Shown in pieces: positions 1 to 5,265 of a stretch of DNA of 5,265 bases. This DNA is from Bacteroidales bacterium (GTDB lineage: Bacteria > Bacteroidota > Bacteroidia > Bacteroidales > WRGA01), in assembly GCA_031279795.1 (NCBI GenBank), contig JAITHZ010000105.1, forward strand, positions 1 to 5,265, read 5' to 3'. Every line of letters begins with the position of its first letter. Position 1 is the first letter of the stretch. The notes under the pieces are model-generated. The model saw only the letters and a list, made by a program, of their open reading frames with translations, ran no database searches and was not told where the DNA came from. Position numbers and translations under genes: made by a program.

Positions 1-153
1 TATGAACGCGGTGTTTATTCGGCAGAATATGCTATTGAGCAATTGAAATCGCATACGCTTTTCGACCAACTTTCATTTCATACCGAACAGGCATTGAAAA
101 ATTTGAAATACATAAAAATTATTAGATTGGAAGAAAACACAAAATCAATATGA
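1..153 (+). CDS. C-terminal end of an unidentified protein (5'-truncated by the window edge)
   Basis: Frame 1 is open from the first base and ends at TGA 151-153, giving the last 50 residues of a protein. The tail is mixed charged and hydrophobic and probably helical, with segments such as SAEYAIEQLK and FHTEQALKNLK, and it ends EENTKSI. There is no signal peptide, membrane span or recognisable catalytic motif in the visible part. I do not recognise the family. The next reading frame, a KilA-N stub, starts 22 bases downstream on the same strand, so the two could once have been co-transcribed. The frame could also be the end of a broken gene, given the decay just downstream. That it is coding rests on the uninterrupted frame and plausible composition only. 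Confidence 0.5.
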   Translation, partial: YERGVYSAEYAIEQLKSHTLFDQLSFHTEQALKNLKYIKIIRLEENTKSI

Positions 154-175
154 ATAAATCTTACCTTTAACTTTT

Positions 176-310
176 ATGGCAAAAATAAACGTACAAAATA
201 CCGATATAACTATTCTCAAAATTGAAAATAGCGATTATATTTCGCTTACAGATATGGCTCACAGCCAAATGGAAGAGCCTATTATTATCAAATGGCTCTC
301 TTTGAATTAA
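176..310 (+). pseudogene. Truncated KilA-N domain protein (N-terminal stub, 44 aa)
   Basis: ATG 176 opens a 44-codon frame ending at TAA 308-310. The peptide begins MAKINVQNTDITILKIEN and continues with DYISLTDMA, then MEEPIIIKWLSLN. This resembles the beginning of bacterial KilA-N domain proteins: a short beta-rich start, the 'D-Y/F-I-S-L-T-D-M/I-A' signature, then the '-W-L' helix. Those proteins usually run to roughly 250-300 residues and continue after WLSL with a 'K-S-T-I-x-Y-L-G-x-W-E' segment. Here the frame stops two codons after WLSL. KilA-N is a DNA-binding domain common in phages and mobile or accessory islands. A continuation in another frame (LKSDIL around 304-324) is suggestive but too short to prove a simple frameshift. 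The stub lacks most of the fold, so it is probably a non-functional remnant. Recognition is from memory of the family; a profile search would settle it. Confidence 0.6.
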
Positions 311-337
311 AATCGGATATCTTGTTTGTTGTTGTTT

Positions 338-445
338 CTATTCTGAGTATTTTATGAAACTTATCTTGCCCGCAAATAGCAGCCTGTCATAACACGACAG
401 TTCCATTGATATTTTTGATTGGTATTTATCCGTTATTGTTTTCAT
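338..445 (-). pseudogene. Minus-strand 35-aa stub, N-terminal remnant of a larger protein
   Basis: On the minus strand ATG (445-443) opens 35 codons ending at TAG (340-338). The peptide starts MKTITDKYQSKISMELSCYD and continues RLLFAGKISFIKYSE. It resembles, from memory, the N-terminus of an uncharacterised family starting roughly 'ITDKY-x(4)-I-x(3)-LSC-F/Y-DR-x(3)-x-GTLP-x-I-x-YA'. The 'LSCYDRLL' block is the strongest match; the GTLP segment appears as GKIS. Members of that family are several hundred residues long, so this would be a stub. A TACTTTTG box lies only 4 bases upstream of the ATG, leaving no room for a leader or ribosome binding site, so the start is uncertain. The frame converges with the KilA-N stub on the plus strand. 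It could be a chance short ORF; the family match is the only argument against that. Confidence 0.35.
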
Positions 446-449
446 TCTA

Positions 450-457
450 CAAAAGTA
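450..457 (-). promoter_or_regulatory. Possible -7 box (TACTTTTG) facing left
   Basis: Read on the minus strand, positions 457-450 spell TACTTTTG, a full match to the Bacteroidota -7 consensus TAnnTTTG. No TTG is visible at the expected 17-23 bases further upstream (the minus strand over 474-483 reads CCGGAACCAA). The box also forms part of a 15-bp palindrome. It would drive transcription into the minus-strand stub. The missing -33 element and lack of a leader make this weak. Confidence 0.25.
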
Positions 458-465
458 ATACTTTT
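451..465. repeat. 15-bp perfect inverted repeat AAAAGTA-A-TACTTTT
   Basis: Seven-base arms (451-457 and 459-465) flank a single central A, and the right arm runs on into more T and then CCC. With only one unpaired base the arms cannot fold into a simple hairpin of full length, so a protein-binding palindrome or chance A/T symmetry is more likely than a terminator. It overlaps the leftward TACTTTTG box. No function can be assigned. Confidence 0.4.
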
Positions 466-479
466 TTCCCTCTTTGGTT

Positions 480-492
480 CCGGCTTGTCCGG
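480..492. repeat. Small CCGG-CTTGT-CCGG hairpin in a G/C-rich islet
   Basis: CCGG at 480-483 and CCGG at 489-492 can pair around a CTTGT loop. They sit within a G/C-rich islet (about 476-500) between very A/T-rich sequences, directly before the heptamer array. The stem is only 4 bp, and no T-run follows within terminator distance. It may be part of a dispersed intergenic element; that needs a genome-wide comparison. Confidence 0.3.
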
Positions 493-504
493 GTTAGGGT
501 TTGA

Positions 505-560
505 GAATTAGGAATTAAGAATTAGGAATTAAGAATTAAGAATTAAGAATTAAGAATTCA
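505..560. repeat. Heptanucleotide tandem array, 8 units of GAATTAA / GAATTAG
   Basis: Eight consecutive 7-base units can be read without a gap: GAATTAG, GAATTAA, GAATTAG, then four GAATTAA, and a final degenerate GAATTCA. The array is AT-rich and non-coding. It ends 54 bases before the -33 element of the fucosidase promoter. Short heptamer arrays of this sort change length by slipped-strand replication. Two interspersed GAATTAG variants at the left and a uniform run on the right suggest that the right part expanded more recently. Any effect on the downstream promoter is conjecture. Confidence 0.9.
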
Positions 561-614
561 AAAGAGAAATGGAGTACAATGTTGATTTTTGATTGTAATA
601 AACTTGTCCTAATG

Positions 615-645
615 TTGTTATTTTGCGGAAAGGATATTACCTTTG
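615..645 (+). promoter_or_regulatory. Bacteroidota-type promoter of the fucosidase gene
   Basis: A TTG at 615-617 (-33 element) is separated by 20 bases from TACCTTTG at 638-645, an exact match to the -7 consensus TAnnTTTG. Both the spacing and the boxes fit the primary sigma factor promoters of Bacteroides and Flavobacterium. Transcription should begin a few bases after 645, giving a leader of about 50 bases to ATG 702. The element is nearly duplicated upstream of the lipoprotein gene (2486-2520). Confidence 0.75.
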
Positions 646-701
646 TGCCGTAAAAAAAGAAATTACTAATTTATAATATTTATAATTTTAAAATTAAAGA
701 T

Positions 702-2447
702 ATGTGTAGTATGGGATTTGCATTAAAAAGTATATTTATTATAATCGCAAGTACAATTCAAGCACAAGAATTGTCATATCAGTATTACACCGCCATTCCT
801 GCCGACGCTACTCAAGAAGAAATCATCGAAATAGCGGCCAACCTCACGCCTTCCCCCCGACAATTCAATTGGCAACAAATGGAATTGACGGCTTTCCTGC
901 ATTTTGGAATGAATACATTTACGGGGCAGGAATGGGGCAACGGTACAGAAAATCCACAACTGTTCAATCCCTCGGAATTGGACGCCGAACAATGGGTTAC
1001 TACCTGCAAAAATGCCGGTTTCAAATTAGTAATCCTGACGGCAAAGCATCACGACGGTTTCTGCCTGTGGCCGAGCGCTTATACCGAACATTCCATCAAA
1101 AACAGCCCTTACAAAAACGGAATGGGCGATGTGGTCAGGGAAATCGCCGATGCATGCGCTAAATATAATATGAAATTAGGTGTTTACCTTTCTCCATGGG
1201 ATCGAAATTCTCCTCATTACGGCACCGATGCGTATAACGATTATTTTGTCAATCAACTCACGGAATTATTGACCAACTACGGAACAATCAGCGAAGTATG
1301 GTTCGATGGAGCCAATGGTGAAGGGCCTAACGGTAAACGACAGGAATATGATTGGGATCAATACGCAATAACGGTCAGGCAACTTCAACCGGAAGCCGTA
1401 ATGGCTATTGCGGGAAAGGATGTAAGATGGGTCGGCACAGAAACCGGCTATGGAAGTGAAACGGAATGGAGTGTTGTTTCTATTAGAGAAGATCCAAGAA
1501 TTTTGGGCGATTCTCCCGAACAAATAACACTTGGCTTTAAAAACAGCAGTGTAGTTAGTGGAACCAGAGAGGCTTTGAGCAAAGCTCAATTTATCATGTG
1601 GTATCCGGCCGAAACCGACGTTTCCATTCGTCCGGGCTGGTTTTATCATTCGGAAGAAGACAATCAGGTGAAAACACCGGATATACTTTTCGATATATAT
1701 TGCAGTTCCGTAGGACGAAACGGCGGATTGCTGCTGAATATTCCTCCCGATTCACGCGGACTTATTTCCGACATCGACATCGACGCCCTGACGAAATTTA
1801 AAGAAATCAGAGAACAAACTTTTACACAAAATTTATTAAAGAATGCCGCGATAACTTGTTCAAACGGAATCAATAACCCTGCTTTTATTGATAACAATTA
1901 TAATACTTTCTGGACTACTTCCGGAACAGATAATACAACCGTTATCGAATTTGTTTCGGATCGTGAAATTTGCTTCGACTTATTGGAATTGCAGGAAAAT
2001 ATCAAAATCGGACAACGAATCGAAAGTTTTAGATTAGAGCATTTCTCCGGAAGCTCTTGGGTGGAAATAACTCGTGGAACAACAGTTGGGTACAAGCGCA
2101 TCCTTCGATTTGAACCGACAACCGCACGGCAAATCCGCTTGGTAATCGAATCTTCCCGGATGAATCCTGCTTTATCAGAAATTGGCCTATATAAACAGGT
2201 TAAGATGAATACTACAGGTATTCACACCATCAAAAAACAAACGGATTTGGCATCTGTATTTTCGTTGAATAACCGTTCGTATATCGAAACAAATCAAGCC
2301 GGTGATTTACAGATTTATGACTTGCAGGGACGGTTGGTTGATTCTAAAACAATTACCGCCGGAATAACCGAATTGCCGTCGAAGAATGGAATTTATTTTA
2401 TTCGATTTAATAGTGGTAAACAATTTAAAATATTGAAATTGAATTAA
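702..2447 (+). CDS. Secreted alpha-L-fucosidase, GH29 (probably GH29-B), with F5/8 type C domain and T9SS tail
   Basis: This 581-residue exported glycosidase should hydrolyse terminal alpha-L-fucose, probably alpha-1,3/1,4 linkages as in Lewis-type glycans. A signal peptide spans residues about 1-21 (hydrophobic core IFIIIAST, likely cut at QA|Q). The GH29 barrel covers about 55-372. It shows HFG (67-69), KHHDGF (115-120), SPWD (164-167) and EVWFDGANG (198-206), whose Asp202 is the expected nucleophile. RWVGTETG (242-249) follows, and its Glu247 lies 45 residues after the nucleophile, as in GH29-B enzymes with an assigned acid/base. Residues about 375-497 look like a discoidin or F5/8 type C carbohydrate-binding domain. 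Residues about 520-581 (QIYDLQGRLV, then NGIYFIRF, ending KILKLN) fit a type A T9SS sorting domain, predicting secretion or surface attachment. Translation may start at ATG 702 or at ATG 711; the second gives a more usual signal peptide. The gene is monocistronic as far as can be seen. The GH29 call is firm; exact linkage specificity is inferred. Confidence 0.93.
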   Translation: MCSMGFALKSIFIIIASTIQAQELSYQYYTAIPADATQEEIIEIAANLTPSPRQFNWQQMELTAFLHFGMNTFTGQEWGNGTENPQLFNPSELDAEQWVTTCKNAGFKLVILTAKHHDGFCLWPSAYTEHSIKNSPYKNGMGDVVREIADACAKYNMKLGVYLSPWDRNSPHYGTDAYNDYFVNQLTELLTNYGTISEVWFDGANGEGPNGKRQEYDWDQYAITVRQLQPEAVMAIAGKDVRWVGTETGYGSETEWSVVSIREDPRILGDSPEQITLGFKNSSVVSGTREALSKAQFIMWYPAETDVSIRPGWFYHSEEDNQVKTPDILFDIYCSSVGRNGGLLLNIPPDSRGLISDIDIDALTKFKEIREQTFTQNLLKNAAITCSNGINNPAFIDNNYNTFWTTSGTDNTTVIEFVSDREICFDLLELQENIKIGQRIESFRLEHFSGSSWVEITRGTTVGYKRILRFEPTTARQIRLVIESSRMNPALSEIGLYKQVKMNTTGIHTIKKQTDLASVFSLNNRSYIETNQAGDLQIYDLQGRLVDSKTITAGITELPSKNGIYFIRFNSGKQFKILKLN

Positions 2448-2487
2448 GGACTTGTCAACAAATAAACTTATAACTTATCAAAATGTG

Positions 2488-2518
2488 TTGTTATTTTGAG
2501 GAAAGAGTATTACCTTAG
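2488..2518 (+). promoter_or_regulatory. Promoter of the lipoprotein/TonB receptor operon, near-copy of the fucosidase promoter
   Basis: TTG at 2488-2490 is followed after 20 bases by TACCTTAG (2511-2518), one mismatch from TAnnTTTG. The block 2486-2520 matches 613-647 at 31 of 35 positions without gaps, including most of the spacer. The leader to ATG 2602 is about 75-80 bases and ends in a very A-rich stretch (2585-2600). The imperfect -7 box suggests a weaker or activator-dependent promoter than the upstream copy. Confidence 0.6.
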
Positions 2519-2601
2519 TGTGTAAACGGAACAAAAACCGCAAAAGGATTGACGGTTAAGACACAATTTAATGAAAGCATACATAAAAAAAAGAAAAAAA
2601 T

Positions 2602-3360
2602 ATGAAAAAAAGAAAAATTTTACAAGCAGTCATTTTTTGTGCAATCGCCGGAATGCTGTTCTCTTCTTGTCTTGAAAAAAAAGACAGTATTTCGTCAGGT
2701 TCACTGTTTGTTGTAGTTGAACATAATCAGCTGAATGAGACACTATTCCGTGCATTCGGAGGGTATCTGCTTTTTGCTGAAAATCTTCCAGCTGACTGGG
2801 AAAATGGCACGCCTTTGTTGATTCGTTATTCAATCAATTACGACCAGCAACCTTATAACGACCGTATCCTTTTCACGCTGATTGCGTATGAAGAGTTGCA
2901 TTCTTTCGTCGTAAAAGCCTGTGAAATAGAAGATATTCTGAATGTGGACGAAGATTCGCTCATTCATCCCATGATAAACTTTGAAGCGATGGAGCTTTAT
3001 GATAAAGAACTGCTTTCTGTCAATGGGCTTAGTTTGTTCGTCCCTTCTTTTGAAACAGGAAATCCCAATCAAAAACTGTTGTACAATATAGTATATGCGC
3101 CGGACACGGTAAAAACCGGCCAGTATATTTTTTATGCTACTGCACGGAAAGACACAACAGGTACAAGCGGCATTTCTGTTCAACTTAATCGTATTGTGCT
3201 TGATTTGAAGGAATTTATTAACAAAGAAGGAATTGCGACAGGAAAAGAAGAGTTGCGGGCATCGCTTCAGTTTGCAACGCTGAACAGTAATAAAAAAATT
3301 ACTTTTAACTCTAATCCATATTTTAAAGATGCTGTCATCTGGAAAAGAATTTCGAATTAA
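2602..3360 (+). CDS. NigD-like outer-membrane lipoprotein
   Basis: This 252-residue protein starts MKKRKILQ, has a hydrophobic stretch to residue 20 and a lipobox-like LFSSC with Cys23 as the lipidated residue. It should be an exported lipoprotein anchored in the envelope. Its layout fits the NigD-like family of Bacteroidota. A small beta-barrel or OB-like N-terminal part (about 34-112) contains 'ENGTPLLIRYSINYD', followed by 'VVKACEIEDIL', comparable to the 'RV-x-V-x-Y-x-I' and 'V-x-x-I-x-D-I-L' stretches of NigD proteins. A C-terminal beta-sandwich (about 120-252) contains 'LLSVNGLSLFVPSF', 'YNIVYAPD' and 'RIVLDLKEF', where NigD proteins have '-YL-x-(V/L)-x-F-', 'H-x-x-NLV' and 'V-x-FDLS'. 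NigD was named from a Prevotella bacteriocin operon, but the biochemical role of the wider family is not established. The TonB receptor begins 5 bases after its stop, so the two are almost certainly co-transcribed. The start at 2602 follows an A-rich leader and gives a proper signal peptide. Confidence 0.6.
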   Translation: MKKRKILQAVIFCAIAGMLFSSCLEKKDSISSGSLFVVVEHNQLNETLFRAFGGYLLFAENLPADWENGTPLLIRYSINYDQQPYNDRILFTLIAYEELHSFVVKACEIEDILNVDEDSLIHPMINFEAMELYDKELLSVNGLSLFVPSFETGNPNQKLLYNIVYAPDTVKTGQYIFYATARKDTTGTSGISVQLNRIVLDLKEFINKEGIATGKEELRASLQFATLNSNKKITFNSNPYFKDAVIWKRISN

Positions 3361-3365
3361 AAACT

Positions 3366-5265
3366 ATGAATGAATACATGCAGCGAAATTTTAATAATTC
3401 TGTGCAAAACCAATTAGTGATACGAAACAAAGTTTTATTTATTGTATTGCTGATTAATGTTTTATTATCAACAGTTTATTCACAGCGCCTACTTACGGGA
3501 ACTGTGAAAGACAGCAACAACGGAGAACCTGTTGAAGGTGCGACCATTTTATCAAAAAATGGTAAAAACCATACACATACGGCAAATGATGGAAGTTTTT
3601 CATTCCTTCTTGCACAATTGCCCGATTCCATTTTTATTGTCCATACAGGATACAAGACTTGGACGGGAATGGTGAATATTTCTACTGAAAATTTGTCAGT
3701 CAAGTTAGTTGCTTTGCCTGTGGAATTGTCACAGGTAACAGTCGTTGCCGACCAGCAGCCACTGAACCAGATAATGAAGGTGGATTTGGAGATGAATCCG
3801 GTCAATACCTCGCAAGACTTGCTACGGAAAACACCGGGACTGTTTATTGCCCAACATGCTGGTGGAGGAAAAGCCGAACAGATTTTCATGCGTGGATTCG
3901 ACGCCGACCACGGCACGGACGTCCGCTTGACGGTTGATGATTTGCCTGTAAACATGGTCTCGCACGCGCACGGACAGGGTTATTCCGACTTGCATTTCGT
4001 CATTCCGGAAACTGTGGAAAACATTGATTTCGGAAAAGGCGCCAGCTATGCCGATAAAGGCGATTTTACAACAGCTGGTTATGTCAATCTGAAAACGTTT
4101 GATCGACTGGGATACAGTACATTGAAATTAGAAGGCGGCATGTTTAACTCCATACGTCTGCTAAGTGTGCTAAACCTGCTGAATGAAACATCCGGAAATC
4201 GCCAAAGCATGTATGTTGCTGGAGAATACAACTATACCGACGGTCCGTTTAACAAACCGCAGCATTTCAACCGCATAAATTTGTTTGCAAAATATAGCCG
4301 CTTTCTGAATGACAATACGCATATCGGATTGACGGCTTCGACGTTCAGTTCCAAGTGGGACGCCTCCGGACAAGTTCCCGACCGTGCTGTAAATGCTGGC
4401 CTGATTTCCCGCTGGGGCGCTATTGACGACACGGAAGGCGGAAATACCGGACGAACAAATATTGCTCTGACTGTCAATCGATTTATCAACGAAAATACCC
4501 GCTGGCAGAGTTTGTTCTATTTTGTTCATTATGACTTCAACCTGTTTTCCAACTTTACACTTTTCCTCAATGATCCTGAATTTGGCGACGAAATTCAGCA
4601 ACGCGAAAATCGGAATATTTATGGCATGGAACATAAATATTCCAAACGTTACCTGTGGGGAGAAAACCCCTTGCTATGGAAATCGGGCGTGGGACTGCGG
4701 TACGACGATATTGGCAACATCGAATTAAACCATGTCTTCCAGCGGGGAACCTTTCTGGAACCGCTGTCGTATGGCGCTATCAGCGAGACGAATATCAACG
4801 CCTTTTCGTCACTCGAATGGAATATCGGAAAATGGATGATTAACCCCGGACTGCGCTTTGACTGCTTTGTTTTCAATGTCGAAGACAAACTGCAACCGGC
4901 TACGGCTACTCAAGGCGAAACGGCCTTTCGTGTAAGTCCAAAATTTAACCTGTTTTACAACGCCAACCGTCAAACGCAGCTGTACCTCAAAACAGGCATG
5001 GGATTTCACTCCAACGATGCCCGCGTCGTTGTTGCGCAACATGGCAGGAATATTTTGCCGTATTCGCTGGGAGGCGATTTTGGCGTTATTTTCAAACCAC
5101 TGCCCGAACTGCTCATTCAACCTGCAATCTGGTATTTGTTTCTGCAACAGGAATTTGTTTACGTTGGCGATGAAGCTGTAGTAGAGCCTTCGGGCAAAAC
5201 GCAGCGCTTTGGCGTGGATTTGTCGGTGCGTTACCAGCCTCTGAAATGGCTGTACATAGACGCTG
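3366..5265 (+). CDS. TonB-dependent outer-membrane receptor (3' end beyond the window)
   Basis: The frame is open from ATG 3366 to the last base, giving 633 residues with no stop. Similar non-SusC receptors are about 750-800 residues, so perhaps 100-150 are missing. A signal peptide core lies at about 22-39 (VLFIVLLINVLLSTVYS|Q). The start may be ATG 3366 or ATG 3378 (residue 5). Residues about 42-117 form a carboxypeptidase-regulatory-like beta domain (TGTVKD, GEPVEGATI, ANDGSFSF). A TonB-box-like VELSQVTVVA follows at 119-128. The plug, about 135-245, contains LLRKTPGLFI, MRGFDADHGTD, LTVDDLPVNMVSHAHGQGY and NIDFGKG. From about 250 on, alternating aromatic and polar strands make up the beta-barrel. 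It should import a ligand across the outer membrane using TonB-ExbBD energy. It is too short and lacks the features of a SusC partner; no SusD follows within the window. Histidines at 164, 182, 200, 202 and 210 in the plug hint at metal or metal-complex uptake, but the substrate is unknown. Confidence 0.88.
   Translation, partial: MNEYMQRNFNNSVQNQLVIRNKVLFIVLLINVLLSTVYSQRLLTGTVKDSNNGEPVEGATILSKNGKNHTHTANDGSFSFLLAQLPDSIFIVHTGYKTWTGMVNISTENLSVKLVALPVELSQVTVVADQQPLNQIMKVDLEMNPVNTSQDLLRKTPGLFIAQHAGGGKAEQIFMRGFDADHGTDVRLTVDDLPVNMVSHAHGQGYSDLHFVIPETVENIDFGKGASYADKGDFTTAGYVNLKTFDRLGYSTLKLEGGMFNSIRLLSVLNLLNETSGNRQSMYVAGEYNYTDGPFNKPQHFNRINLFAKYSRFLNDNTHIGLTASTFSSKWDASGQVPDRAVNAGLISRWGAIDDTEGGNTGRTNIALTVNRFINENTRWQSLFYFVHYDFNLFSNFTLFLNDPEFGDEIQQRENRNIYGMEHKYSKRYLWGENPLLWKSGVGLRYDDIGNIELNHVFQRGTFLEPLSYGAISETNINAFSSLEWNIGKWMINPGLRFDCFVFNVEDKLQPATATQGETAFRVSPKFNLFYNANRQTQLYLKTGMGFHSNDARVVVAQHGRNILPYSLGGDFGVIFKPLPELLIQPAIWYLFLQQEFVYVGDEAVVEPSGKTQRFGVDLSVRYQPLKWLYIDA

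Larger units (their letters stand above)
446..701. other. Non-coding interval upstream of the fucosidase gene
   Basis: No reading frame here has convincing coding character. The interval contains, left to right, the 15-bp palindrome, the CCGG hairpin, the heptamer array, an unremarkable A/T-rich stretch (561-612), the fucosidase promoter, and an A/T-rich leader (about 652-701). The leader contains a 14-base palindrome, TAATTTTAAAATTA (683-696), immediately before the start codon and has no Shine-Dalgarno sequence, as is usual in Bacteroidota. Confidence 0.7.

Noticed and set aside
162..169. TACCTTTA as a -7 promoter box for the KilA-N stub
   Set aside because: It has one mismatch to TAnnTTTG, no TTG at 17-23 bases upstream, and lies only 6 bases from the ATG.
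384..400. Stem CTGTC / GACAG with a 7-base loop as a terminator
   Set aside because: The stem is only 5 bp, no uninterrupted T-run follows directly, and it lies inside the minus-strand stub; it is within chance expectation.
505..560. The short repeats as a CRISPR array
   Set aside because: The units are 7 bp and directly abutting, with no spacers, so this is a simple tandem repeat.
702..716. Cys2 of the fucosidase (MCSMG) as a lipidation site
   Set aside because: The cysteine precedes the hydrophobic core rather than following it, so it cannot be a lipobox; it may not be translated at all if ATG 711 is the start.
2448..2487. Terminator after the fucosidase gene
   Set aside because: The stretch holds direct repeats (ACTTATAACTTAT) but no inverted repeat with a T-run; no terminator could be supported.
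3476..3955. Long open frame on the minus strand (159 codons) opposite the TonB receptor, and similar ones at 4170-4634 and 4809-5147
   Set aside because: They lie antisense to a clearly coding receptor frame, lack upstream promoter or leader signals, and their translations show no recognisable domain; they are antisense shadows.
3366..5265. SusC-type receptor of a polysaccharide utilisation locus
   Set aside because: The visible plug and barrel follow the shorter TonB receptor layout, the preceding lipoprotein is NigD-like rather than SusD-like, and the fucosidase has its own promoter; a classical Sus locus is not supported.

Overview
The window looks like a member of the Bacteroidota, most likely a Bacteroidales-type organism. 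The evidence is: two promoters of the TTG-N20-TAnnTTTG type, A/T-rich leaders without Shine-Dalgarno sequences, a 'LFSSC' lipoprotein signal, a TonB receptor with an N-terminal carboxypeptidase-regulatory-like domain, and a secreted glycosidase that appears to end in a type IX secretion (T9SS) sorting domain. The T9SS tail argues against gut Bacteroides itself, which generally lacks that system.

Region 1 (1-560) is a decayed accessory patch. It holds the last 50 codons of an unidentified gene, then a 44-residue stub matching only the N-terminus of KilA-N domain proteins. A 35-codon minus-strand stub runs towards it. The two stubs converge on a short stretch around 305-340, as expected for a deletion or rearrangement scar. 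Beyond them lie a 15-bp palindrome, a small CCGG hairpin and an array of eight 7-bp GAATTAA/GAATTAG units. I see no intact gene between 311 and 701.

Region 2 (613-2447) is a promoter followed by an exported GH29 alpha-L-fucosidase, probably the GH29-B subfamily (alpha-1,3/4-fucosidase). It carries a discoidin-like (F5/8 type C) domain and a likely T9SS tail. The putative nucleophile (Asp202) and acid/base (Glu247) are both visible.

Region 3 (2486 to the window end) is a second promoter followed by an apparent two-gene operon: a NigD-like lipoprotein and, 5 bp later, a TonB-dependent outer-membrane receptor that is open through the window edge. The receptor is not a classical SusC, and no SusD is visible.

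The fucosidase promoter and the operon promoter match at 31 of 35 positions, including the spacer. The fucosidase and the lipoprotein/receptor pair may therefore be expressed together. A role in surface glycan release and outer-membrane uptake is an inference; the receptor's substrate cannot be read from the sequence.
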